Positions 10,951-21,403 of a stretch of 64,000 bases of DNA are shown piece by piece. The notes under the pieces are model-generated. The model saw nothing but the letters and a program-made list of their open reading frames with translations, ran no database searches and had not been told where the DNA came from. The position numbers and the translations under genes are program-made. The stretch's first letter is position 1, and each line of letters begins with the position of its first letter. Source of the stretch: Paraphoma chrysanthemicola (taxonomy: Eukaryota; Ascomycota; Dothideomycetes; Pleosporales; Phaeosphaeriaceae); assembly GCA_020744225.1 (NCBI GenBank), contig JAGMWG010000010.1, positions 930,001 to 994,000 of the forward strand, written 5' to 3'.

Positions 10951-12566
10951 TCAACCAAGGGCCCCAGTCACGCCACTGTCCTTTTTCTTACTCACAGGCG
11001 AGCCTGTGTACACATGGCTGTCGGTTTTGGATCTCATTATGCCCGGTCGAGCTGCGCTAGGTAGGTCGAAGGGGCTGGCCTGACCATGTGTTGCACTTGA
11101 AACAGCGAGACGGGACTTGCTTCCAGGCGTAGCCACCACGTTGGACGCCTCATCGTTGGGCAATGGCTGCGCCAAAGGATCACTCAAGAAGACGGCAAGG
11201 AGCTTCTCGACGACGTCACGTAGTCGGTCCGGTTGTGCATGAAGTGGTTTCTCCATGATGTGTTTTCGCTGGACCTACGATCAGCGACCTCGTACTTAGA
11301 GACGACGAATTGACTTACCAGTGCAAAAGCAGCACCCTTGTATGTCTGATGATACACCAGCTTATACTCCTCGTCTTTCGCAGCCTCTTCGCTTGCTATC
11401 ACGTCACTTACGACTTGGCTGTCGTCCGCAGTAGGCGCAACAGATGCTCTGCGTGAACGATTCTTCTTCCGTTGCTGCAAACCGTGCATACGCATAGCTG
11501 CCATGACTACCTTCGAAAGAGCTTCCTTATTCCTCGATTCCGTTGTCGGTTCTTCTGGCGGCAATCCTACTGTAGCTACCTGGGACAAAGTCGACCGCTT
11601 GTTATGGCTGTCGGTAGCACCTTTTCGACTCAGCGGCCTCACATCTGAAGATATACTGGGCGAGCGAGAGAGTTGGCGCGAGACGGGACGAGATAGCGCA
11701 CTGTTTGCCGAAGCCGGTCTGCCATCTTGAATGGAAGCGTTCTTAGTATCGATAGAGAAAGACTGGCGGTGTCCAAACCCTGCCTGCGACTCGGAACCAC
11801 GCGCAGCAGCTGCATTAATCCCCGCGCCGCCCTTTCCACGTGCCTTCTTCTTGGCAATTGTAGCTTCCTCGAAGATATCTCGCTTGCGTTTGGGTGAACC
11901 CGGGGCGTGTTGGCTGTCGTGATTTGGTGGCAGGAATTGTGGTTCGATGTGATCGAGGTCCGCAGTACTCGTTGCTGGCGAAAGCGGCACAGCAGGTTCT
12001 ACAGTCTGCTGATATAGTTGGTGGGACGAGAGCGGCAATGCGTGTACGCGCAATTGGGGGAGCTGGTCGCGCTCAGCATCGTCGTGTTCTGGAGAAGACG
12101 AAGGTGGTGTCGGTAGTCCACTCGCAGCAAGAGATGGCGCAATTGTGCCATAGAAGAGGATCTCAGTCACGCGCGACTGGATTGCGTCTTGCTCTGCTGT
12201 CTGCACCTGTACAAGAATGCCAATTGGTGACTGTGAGCGTGCCAAGTTCCACCACACATGTCCAGCAAGAGCACTCGTAGGTTTGCTCAGCAAGATTGAG
12301 TCGAACCATTCTTCTGTAGCTTCGGAACTTGTCCATACGTCATAGCTCGGTCCTGCAGCGAGGTAAAGAGGGATCTTGGTGGTGTCGACAGTGGTCAGGA
12401 AGCGTAGTGCGGTGGACGGGAGGGCTGGTGAAGACGCGACATTTGGCGATGCGAGGCCAACGTCTGTGGCGCATTAGATCTAGCGTCTCGTCACTTATGG
12501 CAGGTACATACCCGTGATGGTGTTGCCATCGGGCAGCAGAATGTCTCCGCTCCATACATCCACCAT
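10951..12566 (-). CDS. SLD7: Sld7-like DNA replication initiation protein
   Basis: Three exons on the minus strand: 12566-12512, 12463-11319 and 11268-10951; 505 aa. Introns are 48 and 50 nt and both preserve frame. The first exon encodes MVDVWSGDILLPDG, a typical start. The middle is disordered, Ser/Pro-rich and contains an FEEATIAKKKARGKGG block. The C-terminal part has NKEALSKVVMAAMRMHGLQQRKK and YKLVYHQTYKGAAFAL, matching the Sld7 C-terminal domain as I know it from Pezizomycotina. Sld7 partners Sld3 in loading Cdc45 at replication origins. The last 40 residues are less convincing; a GTGAGT near 10995 could be one more donor. Three ACGCG sites lie just upstream. Confidence 0.75.
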
Positions 12567-12609
12567 GGTGAGCGTTGTGCGTGAACGGTGGAGGGTGATG
12601 CAATGCAAA

Positions 12610-12640
12610 ACGCGGAAGACGCGCCGCTCCGTTGACGCGA
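12610..12640. promoter_or_regulatory. Three ACGCG (MBF/MCB-like) elements upstream of the Sld7-like gene
   Basis: ACGCG occurs at 12610-12614, 12619-12623 and 12635-12639, 44-74 bp upstream of the start codon. ACGCG is the core of the MluI cell-cycle box bound by MBF, which drives G1/S genes. Binding is inferred, not shown. Confidence 0.45.
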
Positions 12641-12796
12641 CCCCACGTGCCGAACCTTGGCTTGCTTGAGAGGAACCCTACACCTTCGATACATCACAAC
12701 GCGGAGGACTTCTTACTGTTTCTAAATTTAGCAGAATACACGAATGCGTGATATTCAAAGAATCGACCGCTAACACAATGATTCATCTCCCATGCT

Positions 12797-13192
12797 TCAT
12801 CCCAGCAAGCCAGCCATGACCGCTCCCACCAACGCCATAACACTCGAATACCCCCAATGATTCCACTCATTCGTTCCTGCCTCCTGCTTCACCACATACC
12901 CATCCACACCCCCGCAAGTTCCAGCTGCTATCAGGATGAGGCCTGCACTTTTCCGTGTTCCAAACCATGTCGACGCGAAAATGGCCGCAGCAAGGAAGAT
13001 ATCCTTCGCGCCATAGAGAGTCATTACGCGTTCCATGATCTCCCATTCTGAAGTCGATCTCGGTGCCGACGAGAAGCCATATAGCGAGTAACCTGTCTGC
13101 GGATAGAGGATGTAGGTTATACCGAACCCTAGGAAGATGGTGCCGAATAACGTGGCGACGTATGGAAGGGCAGGATGACGGGAAAGTGGCAT
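12797..13192 (-). CDS. Small integral membrane protein, DUF4267 family
   Basis: Single exon, 131 aa. It starts at 13192 (MPLSRHP); the frame stays open upstream, but that part is not conserved-looking. Four hydrophobic segments are predicted by eye, around residues 10-30, 58-72, 78-95 and 112-130. The pattern, with an N-terminal FGxxYILYP followed by a short LYGAKDIFLAAAIF helix, matches small DUF4267 proteins of fungi. No enzymatic motif is visible and the biochemical role is unknown. It lies between the Sld7-like gene and a disrupted 2EXR locus. Confidence 0.7.
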   Translation of the reverse strand: MPLSRHPALPYVATLFGTIFLGFGITYILYPQTGYSLYGFSSAPRSTSEWEIMERVMTLYGAKDIFLAAAIFASTWFGTRKSAGLILIAAGTCGGVDGYVVKQEAGTNEWNHWGYSSVMALVGAVMAGLLG

Positions 13193-13641
13193 CTTGGCAG
13201 AGATCCTGATATGTGTAGGTGTAATGATTGGAGATTGAGAGATTGATGCTTGCTTAGTTGTAATATGATAATTGACTTGTTTGGTGATACTCGCCTCTCT
13301 ACGCGGATGCACCCCGCTTTTGTATCCCAATTGGATGCCTAACACAACGCGGTGGCACGGGATCCGAGCGGAGCGCGTTCCGAAGCGTGAGCGCCACACA
13401 TTCCTGTCAGACTCCTTTAACGGCTGAAGAGTAGCTCTGAATAGCCTCATAGCGCCCTTCCGTCGGCAAGTCGGCGAACCACTGCCCGAGGAAATGCTTG
13501 GAGGGCGTTCACAGTGACTCACGTTTCGAACATCTTGAAGTTGTCGTTGCAGCTACCACGTCGAACAACGAGAATCGTTGAAGACGAAGTGCATTGCGTT
13601 CATGTCGAAGACTAGTCTACATACCATCTCAACCATAATAT
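13193..13641. other. Divergent intergenic region
   Basis: 450 bp between the DUF4267 gene (minus) and the 2EXR locus (plus). No gene was recognised. Confidence 0.4.
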
Positions 13642-14373
13642 ATGCAACAAACCTCAACATCGACCTTCCATTCCTTTCCCCGCCTCCCTCTCGAGCTTCG
13701 CATCCAAATCTGGTCCTTGGTCATCACGGAGAATCGCCCCCTCAAGATCCGTCTCACTAAAAGAGTATACAGCATTTTGGTCGCCGACTCCCGTGCCAGC
13801 CGTAACCAGAGCAAATCATGAATCCCGCAAATACTGCAGCTACCAAAAAGCCTTCATCTTTGGGTATATCCACACTACGTCTGGACACGATTCGAGAGCG
13901 ACATTGTGCAGATGCTAGGCTCAGTCATGTCTAGGCTGACTGAAGGCCACAGTATGGAAAAGAGGGAGATCAGACATATGAGGCTCGAGATGAGCGTTGG
14001 CAATACATGCAGCGAAGAGGAATGGTTCTACCACGAATACGGCTACAGAATCCGTGACTTTCCACAGCTGCAAAGATGCGACATCTTGGTCAGCGATGGG
14101 CTGTATGTTTGGGGAGACTTCATCAAGGATAGATTTTGGGGAGCGTGTTCAAGGAGCAACGTCCGCATTGTCGACGTGGCGACAGGGGAGTATATCGACG
14201 GAGAGACGGATGGACCATATCAGGACTACCTGGACACTGGACATGGTGAGAGTAGAGAGTATGTGAGAATACAGGATGATTGGGATGAGGAAGATGAGGA
14301 AGATGGGGATGAGCGATATCAGGCGATGATGAAGATGAGCGCACCTCTGCCGCGGATGGATTTGAATTACTGA
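13642..14373 (+). pseudogene. Disrupted 2EXR-domain gene
   Basis: ATG at 13642 opens a frame of 57 codons, too short for many ORF callers, that contains the 2EXR start motif FPRLPLELRIQIWSLV. The next expected block (PAV-x4-NHESRKY) is found, but in the next frame, around 13795-13860. The following block (HYVWTRFESDIVQMLGS) is back in the first frame and runs to a stop at 14373 through a very acidic tail (DDWDEEDEEDGDE). I could not build introns with canonical GT..AG ends of normal length that join the three parts, although a 54-nt GTCATC..ACAG intron could explain the first shift. Either a degenerate 2EXR gene or one with unusual splicing. 2EXR proteins are an expanded fungal family without a defined biochemical function. 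Confidence 0.5.
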
Positions 14374-15491
14374 GTATTTGTACACTCTCTTCTATAACGG
14401 AACTACGTATGTTTGGTCTTATGCTGTGGTCGCTACGCGCCGTCTCATTTGGTGCCGAGCACAAGACTGCCGAATCGCGTACACGCGTGCTGATGGGACA
14501 TCACTCTCGCCCCGAGTCAATACAATACTCTGTACATTCTTTTTTCTTACCTACACTATTCATGAGCGAATTTACACAAGCAGCAGGCTCAGTCTGAGAT
14601 CATGTGTTCTACCCAATTTCCAATCGCTGTTGCACGTCATCGCCACCGCACCAGCGCATGCGCCGTTGCTCGTGAACGCTGAGCTAACCATTCTCACTCG
14701 ACGTAGCACGAGTGCATCTTCCCGGCATGGCGAAGCACGGCCAGCCTCGTTCGAGCCACGTCAAGAGACTAGGCACAATGCATGTTGCGATTGCTCCAAG
14801 CTGCACTCTGTGATCATGAGTCCCTGTAAGGAGGTACGGACGAGGTATGTCGTAGGGCCACGATGCTGCTCGTGTTCGCAGGGCTATCGAACGGGGTCAT
14901 ACTCTTCGCCAATCACAGGTCGATCTGATTTATTTATATCCGGACGTTGCCCCATACGGACGTGTACGTTGCCTCCGGGGCCGTTGAATATTGGCTTCCC
15001 CACAATGCGACGCTTGATCGGACGGCTCTTTCGACCAACAAAGACTTTTATGGAAATAGTTTCCCTGTTAGTTGCGCAGTTACCACGCATGTCAAGTGGT
15101 CGTCTAACGAGAGGCCAAGTCCATTCAGTTGCATTCCTCCTGCAGGACAAGCTTTTCATAAGCTTTCCATGCGGCTACAGAAGCTTGTGGGGCATGCAGT
15201 CGTAAGAGGAAAGAGCGGATGATGGCGGGTCTTATTCCTGCTCAATCCCTGCATGTTGCGCCTCCCCCGACGTTAACCAATTCGCCGGTCCCTGCAGCTA
15301 ATGCACGTACCTGCGTATCGATTGTCGACAGACGTCACCGCAATCGACTATTTTCCTCATAACAGGGCCTTCATTCCTCGCTTCCCTCCTGCGTCTACCT
15401 TCATCTCCCGCGATTCAACCCACTTACTATCACCTCGGCCCTGTCTATCATCTCGTGTCTCTTCAAGTGTGTCCGATAACCATACACAACA
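14374..15491. other. Intergenic region upstream of the GH17 gene
   Basis: 1.1 kb. A 275-codon open frame crosses 14378-15205, but its protein is rich in Ser, Arg, Cys and Thr with no domain or hydrophobic pattern, so I do not accept it as a gene. A pyrimidine-rich stretch (15360-15480) before the GH17 start is typical of a fungal 5' UTR or core promoter. Confidence 0.4.
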
Positions 15492-17453
15492 ATGCGGTTC
15501 TCTTCGTCACTCATCGCCACAGCCGGCCTTCTCTCAACTGCGAATGCGGCCATCAAGGGCTTCAACTATGGTGCCCAATTCAACAATGACCAGGCGAAGA
15601 CTCTTGTTGACTTTGAATACGAATTCAACGCCGCAAAGAATCTCCCTGGGACTAGCGGGTGGACCTCGGCCCGCCTGTACACCATGATCCAACACGGCAC
15701 CCAGAACACTGTCATCGAGGCTATCCAAGCTGCGATCAATACTCAGACCAGACTTTTGCTTGGAATGTGGGCTTCTGCGGGCCAGACCATCTTTGATAAT
15801 GAGATTGCCGCCCTGAAGGCTGCCATTGCTCAGTATGGGACTGCCTTTACTGACCTTGTCGATGGCATTTCAGTCGGCAGCGAGGATCTCTACCGCATCA
15901 CTCCTACCGGCATCGAGAACAACTCCGGTGCTGGTGCCCAACCGCAGGAGCTGATCAACTATGTTCAGCAAACCCGCAACGCCATTGCTGGCACGTCGCT
16001 TTCTGGAAAGCCCATCGGACACGTTGATACATGGACTGTCTACGTCAATGCTACGAACAATGACTTCATCTCCTCCCTTGACTTTGTCGGAATGGATGCG
16101 TACCCCTATTTCCAGACCACCATGGCGAACAACGTCGGCAGCGGCAGCCAACTGTTCTTCGACGCCTACCACGCGACCGTAGGAGCTGCTCAAGGCAAAC
16201 CAGTCTGGGTAAGTCATTGCCCCAATGGTAGTTGAGTACTGTTATTGACGTGACTTCAGGTCACCGAAACTGGATGGCCCGTTAGTGGCAAGACCCTGAA
16301 CCAAGGTGTACCCAGTGCGGATAATGCCCGCATCTATTGGGAGGATGTTGTCTGCCAGTTGGTTGCCGATAACGTCAATCTGTACTACTACATCCTCCAA
16401 GACGTGCAATACGGCAACCCAGTGCCATCTTTTGGTATCAAGCCCGCAGGCGATCTTCAGACAGTGAACCCATTGTTCGATCTGTCATGCCCAGCGAGCG
16501 CGAAACCTGTAAGCAATTTCCTTTCCCTAGCCTTGTCCTCCACTTTGTCACCACTTCTGTTCCTTGTTTTGTACAATCTCTCGATTGCTTGGTCTTTGCT
16601 TCAGCTAGTCCTGCCTGTTGTCAAATGCGACTGTCCTTGCATGAATACTGTCCGTTGGCCCGTACATTTTTCAGCTAGGGCTGCAATGCCCCACGGCTGG
16701 AGTGCACGGACTAATGAGCAAGTAAAGTCATCATCGACGTCGTCTACCACGGCAACGCTTGGCAGTAGCAGCACCGGACTACCAACAAGTGAGAGAGTTG
16801 TGGTGTTAGTTGTAATCACTTGACACGTCTAACGGTTTGCAGCGCGTTTAAGTAGCTTACTCACCACATCCTTGACCACATCCATTACCACGTCTACAAG
16901 TAGCACTTCTATTACGAAGACACTGTCAACGAGCCTCCGCCTCAGTGATATTCCAACACCGACTAGCGTTCCGGTTGGCCTTCGAGGTCCATACGAAGCC
17001 CCTAATCTCATCGTTCCTATCGACAAGGCCAACCCAACTCGAGTCGTGGGCATTGGTTACACCGGCCAGCTATCACAATCAATCTCGACGATCTTCGTGT
17101 TCGACGTTCGGCCAGAGCATAAAGGCAAAACTTGCAACCTCGTATTTTTCGTTCCACCTGCATCGCCCTTTCCTGACATGTCTCCTGCTAAAATTCGGGC
17201 ACCGGGAGGCATCATTGTATCTCGCCTCGGCAATAGCGCAATTCGAGCAGACGTCAATGCAAGTGACGCGGGACCCTCAACACCGGTCGGTGTCGCACCG
17301 TCAATTCAGTTCGGCGGCCAATACACTGTCGGCAGTGGACCGTGTGATGCGGGAGAGAGGGTTGCATACCAGGTCGATTCGTCTGGAGGCTTGACCATGG
17401 ACTTCTTCCAGATGACGGCGCCGGCACTTGGTCTTTTCCTGATCCCATCATGA
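15492..17453 (+). CDS. Secreted GH17 beta-1,3-glucanase fused to a But2 C-terminal domain
   Basis: Proposed exons 15492-16208, 16260-16508, 16728-16788 and 16843-17453; 545 aa, in frame throughout. Introns 1 (51 nt) and 3 (54 nt) are canonical. Intron 2 (219 nt) is the weak point: GTAAGC donor, GACTAAT branch and an AAAG acceptor. Residues 1-19 are a signal peptide. Residues 20 to about 320 are a GH17 barrel with acid/base Glu in ISVGSED and nucleophile Glu in VTETGWP, acting on cell-wall beta-1,3-glucan. A Ser/Thr-rich, probably O-glycosylated linker follows. The last 140 residues (PNLIVPIDKANP, FVFDVRPEHKGKTCNLVF, GGIIVSRLG) match the fungal But2 C-terminal domain. The alternative is two separate genes, but no start with a signal peptide was found for the second part. 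Confidence 0.7.
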
Positions 17454-17684
17454 GTGTTGAGGGGTGTGTGCTGACTTGCAGTAATGGCGCGAATGTGGGC
17501 AAGTGTGATTGGTGATGTATTGGTAGGATGAGTGTTCTATACACCTTTCAACGTCTTCATTTCATGTTTATATTTATCTCGACATACGACAATTAATGTC
17601 ATCGTTCATAAATCTGCGCCGCAGCTTGTTCTTTTACGCACGTGCTTGATGGTGAAACATTTTCCACATTTGCAATGACTACTG

Positions 17685-18275
17685 TTACATCACCACACAC
17701 GAGTCTCCCACATCCGGTCCATCATCCTCGCCCTTCTCCCTTGTTCCCACTTTCGCACCCATCCCAGCGATCTTCAACGACGCAAACATATTTCGCAAGC
17801 CTGACTTCCCAGCCCGTCGACGCGTAGTGTGCAAACTTGATTTCCCGGCACAACTCGTCTTCTCTTGCTGGCTGAAAAGTGCGCTGGCGATTCGTACGAC
17901 TGCGAATCCGGTAATCGAGATCAGAACAAGGAAACTGATGCTGTAGAGCGCAAGCGTGGTTAAAGACGAGAGTTTATAGCGCTGTACTGTATTTGCGAAA
18001 GATTGTAGGATCGAGATCACGCAGTATGTCCCTGGGAAAGTGTGCTTCCGTTCTCAATTTCGCGACGCGAATGGTTCGTCCTGTTGATGCTTGTACGCTG
18101 CTCTGTTCTCCAAGAGCTGCTGCCCCGAATAGCCCGATAATATCTCGATGTCCTTGATCGAAGGTCGCGCTTTTAGTAGAATCCAAGTGTACCGCAGCAC
18201 GGATGGTGTTTTGGAGGTGTCGTTGGCGGTCGAGGTCGAGGTCGAGGAAAAGGAAGATGAGCGGCGGAAATGCAT
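17685..18275 (-). pseudogene. Membrane-protein ORF interrupted by one in-frame TGA
   Basis: On the minus strand a frame begins with ATG at 18275 (Ser/Thr-rich N-terminus, then RYTWILLKARPSIKDIEIL) and stops at TGA 18056-18054. The same frame then continues open for 122 codons to a stop at 17685. The second half has one strong transmembrane segment (LALYSISFLVLISITGFAVV) followed by a basic tail. No GT..AG intron of a length divisible by three spans the TGA. The context TGA-GAA is not the leaky TGA-CTA context. It may be a decayed gene, a chance alignment of two frames, or a short protein ending at the TGA. Family not recognised. Confidence 0.3.
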
Positions 18276-19124
18276 CAGGTTTTTGGTAATGTATAGGTCA
18301 GGTAGGCTTTGTTTGGCTTGTGATGTGCGGGGTTGGGTCGGCGGTGGCTTGCAGGTGGGTGGTCAGAAGTATGCAAGGGTGGTGGAGGTGGCGTTTTGTC
18401 TTGGTGTGGTGGTGAGGGGCGGACCTGAGGGGTTGTGTTGTCTCTCTTTATGTAGGATCTAGGTATTGTTCAGTGGAAAAGATGGACGAGTTGTCAATTA
18501 GTCGACGCAAAGTGAGATAGCTGTGTAGATTGTGCAGGCAAATCTCGTGTGAACGAGCGTGCATGTTTTGATCAACCGGTTCTTAACGCGATAACATGAG
18601 ACGCAAGCATCTTCAATCGTTCGCATTCCGGAGAAGATAGCTGCGCCTTCATACTTTCCATTGTTTACTCGTAGCGTAGGTATTGTTCTTGCCCTGCATG
18701 TTGGTGTGGTAAGCACGTGGCGCAATTTTCCGCATCCGGATGAATAAAGACTTGGCTCGACGCGCGCGTGAAAGATGAGCATTCTTGAACATTGACAAGC
18801 TTCGCAACATATCAATAACCCGATGTGATATCCCACACTACGTAGCGAGAACCATGCCATAACGAGAAATGTCACACATACTTCAGACTATAAAGTACTA
18901 AAAATTGTTCCCAAACCAAGGTACCGATAGTGCGTCGCTCTGGATTCCGTAAGGACGGTCATCCTCTACCGCTCAACCACTTACAGTTAGAAAAGCACCA
19001 CGTCGCCGCCGCCCCCACGCCTCGCCCGCGGAAGGCTTCTTTTAACAACGTGATAGGGCTCAACCACTACAAATCCAGTAGAAACCATACGATTTATACA
19101 ACAAGAGGTTGAGCAGATCTAGCT
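18276..19124. other. Intergenic region
   Basis: 850 bp between the interrupted membrane ORF and the third HET gene. A 125-codon minus-strand frame (18498-18875) has no recognisable features. A GAGGTC tandem (18229-18245) just inside the neighbouring ORF encodes its Ser/Thr repeat. Confidence 0.35.
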
Positions 19125-21403
19125 CTATATAATCTTAATTCTCTGGCGTTTGAGATCTTCACTCCAAACCTGTTTGTGTTCACCAGAAGAAATGAAGGTC
19201 CCCATCCGCCGGAAACACTCTTTTTCAGTAGATGCAAGGAGAAGGCCGCGGTCAGATTCCAAGAACAAAGTCCAAGCAGGATTGTAGCCGCTTAGCTCAT
19301 TCGATGGTGGTTCTAGTGCATCTAGATGCGAGGATCCTATCGCAATCTCACTTTCTTCTGAGCTGAACAAATTTCGATGGTTGACATCAGTCTTCACCCA
19401 TAGCTGTTTGAGGTAGCCTTCTACGATCAGATAGCACTGATCGGCCTGTAAAGCACCAAATGGAGCGATTGGAGACACAGGTTGAGCCTTGGCCTCGTGG
19501 ACTACCAGGTCACTTCTGCCCCTGAATAAGAGACTGTGGGATGCCACGACTCCATCTACCGCCGCCCATGACCATGATGGTGCACGCCAGACTTTTGGAC
19601 GAGGAAGTCTTGGCAAAACAGGGTTGGTGGCATTGGTGAAATCAAGTTTAGTGACATACCAGGCGAGTTCTGAAATAAGGTCGAATTGCCAGAGACCAGC
19701 GAGATATTCGCATTGGAAGAGCTTTGCATATTCGGCAGCAATGCCGGAAATAGCAAGCAGCTTGTCTTTCCCGAACGTCATTTTCCGCCTGCTGTATTCC
19801 TCGACAGTGCCTTTCCAGGCCGCGAGAGGTGTTGGTTGAAATTTTTCAACATAAACAGAATTTTCGGTTGATCGCATATCACCTGGATGTCGTTGACCCA
19901 GAACGCCCGGAGGATGGTAGAAGTAAGTTGGAGGTCCGTTTCCTCCGAATGTTCCGTCTTGTGATTTGGCCTCGGTGTGACAAACCCACCACGCACTCTT
20001 TCCACAATAGTCTAGTATTCGTGTGGATAATACACGTTCCTGTAGTGTCCAAGCCCGAGTTGCTAGCGGTTCTTCCCTGGCTGAATATTGATGTGGCCAT
20101 TCCAAGTAGATACGAAAAGGAGTGGCGGGAGAGATACCAAAACGAAGTACACTAGAACTGATTTTGACACACTTGCGCTTGCCGGGATCCAGAAATCCTT
20201 CAGTACTGGCCTTTGCACTGGATGCCGAAATGGTGACTGTGGCCCCGAGGAATACTGAAGCCATGTTTGAAATCTCCCACGCGACATCGTCATCGTCATC
20301 CTGTATTATGCACAGGCAATCCACCCAAAGATATCGTAGGCCCAAGCCTCGCGTGACACAAATCGCATCTTTTATTGTTTGCGGTAGTAGCCCGAGATCC
20401 AATCCAGCCTGTAGCTGCGCGACGTTTGCTGCGACTGCTTTTGCTATTTGGTCTCCTCCCCAGCAGTAGGTGAGAGCAGCATATGGATCAGTCTGACCCT
20501 CACGCGTTGTATGAAGTTTGACATTGAAAAGCTCGTTATCGGTTCCAACGTCAAGGACTCGCGTGGGCATACGGCCACTAATTGTTTGACACTCTTTGTG
20601 TGTCGATTTACATTCAGTTAGCCAGCGACGGGCGATGGATAGCGAAGAGTACGAGGAGAGCGTGGTATGTAGGGGTCGATTGGTTACGTGCAATGATTTC
20701 ACACCATCTTGCTCTACGCCATCTAAATTTGCTTAGGGCTTCGTCGGAAAACGGTATATGCAGTCTCACCTGATAGGGCAAAGATTCGCATCCAAGCTGT
20801 ACTCGTCTCGGTGGGTTTGTCGGAGAGGGGACTTTTAAGCACAGATCCACCTTTTCGCAGCAGATGGGAAAGGTTCATGTTCAACATGTAATGAATTGAA
20901 AGTTTCGTCTTTTTTGTGAAAGAGGCCATTGAAGATGAGATAGAAGTCGTTGCCTCATCATCAAAATTGATCGTGATGCTGTGGTAAGGGGAAAATACTT
21001 CTAATTGATCAACAATGTTCTCCGAACTGCATTTCAAGAGCATTGTTTGTTGTTCGGTAGGAAGTTCTCGAAACTTCGTCTGATCCTTGGATAGTGAGGT
21101 TATAGTGCGGTAAAGTTCCCTGGAGTCATGTCGAAGGATCCAAAACATCCAGGTGTAGAACTGACATCCCTCCCTAATCGCATTCGTGAAGTCGAAGTAG
21201 CTAAGTACTATTTCTAACCTTGGTCTAGCATCTCTAACATCGATGAGGAGAGTGGGGCAGTGTTTACAGAAGTGACAATCATAGCCATAATCAGACACAC
21301 TTTGTAATGACATGTTGGCACATTGTGCGACCAACATGTGACCAGATGAGAATGGTTTGCGAGGAGTGATGGAATAGTCAAGAGAGGAAGATAGCGGAGA
21401 CAT
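19125..21403 (-). CDS. HET-domain protein 3
   Basis: Two exons on the minus strand (21403-20770 and 20722-19125) joined over a 47-nt GTGAGA..TTTAG intron; 743 aa. The N-terminal half begins with a CHFCKHC cysteine cluster, a common pre-HET element. The HET domain follows with ALTYCWGGDQ (~299), LRYLWVDCLCIIQDDDDD (~345) and RAWTLQERVLSTRILDY (~439), then the YSRRKMTFGKDKLLAISGIA block and WRAPSWSW. It closely resembles HET protein 1 in motif style (YCWGGDQ; APSWSWA) but sits on the opposite strand. The ATG at 21403 is the first in frame; the Met before SLQSVSDYGYDC could also serve. Confidence 0.85.

Noticed and set aside
14378..15205. Open frame of 275 codons on the plus strand
   Set aside because: Low-complexity Ser/Arg/Cys-rich translation, no domain, signal peptide or helix pattern; it lies in the GH17 upstream region and looks like a chance frame in GC-rich DNA.
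18930..19112. Possible tRNA-like stretch before the third HET gene
   Set aside because: I could not fold a cloverleaf or find a GTTCGAATC-type B box; probably ordinary 3' flanking DNA.
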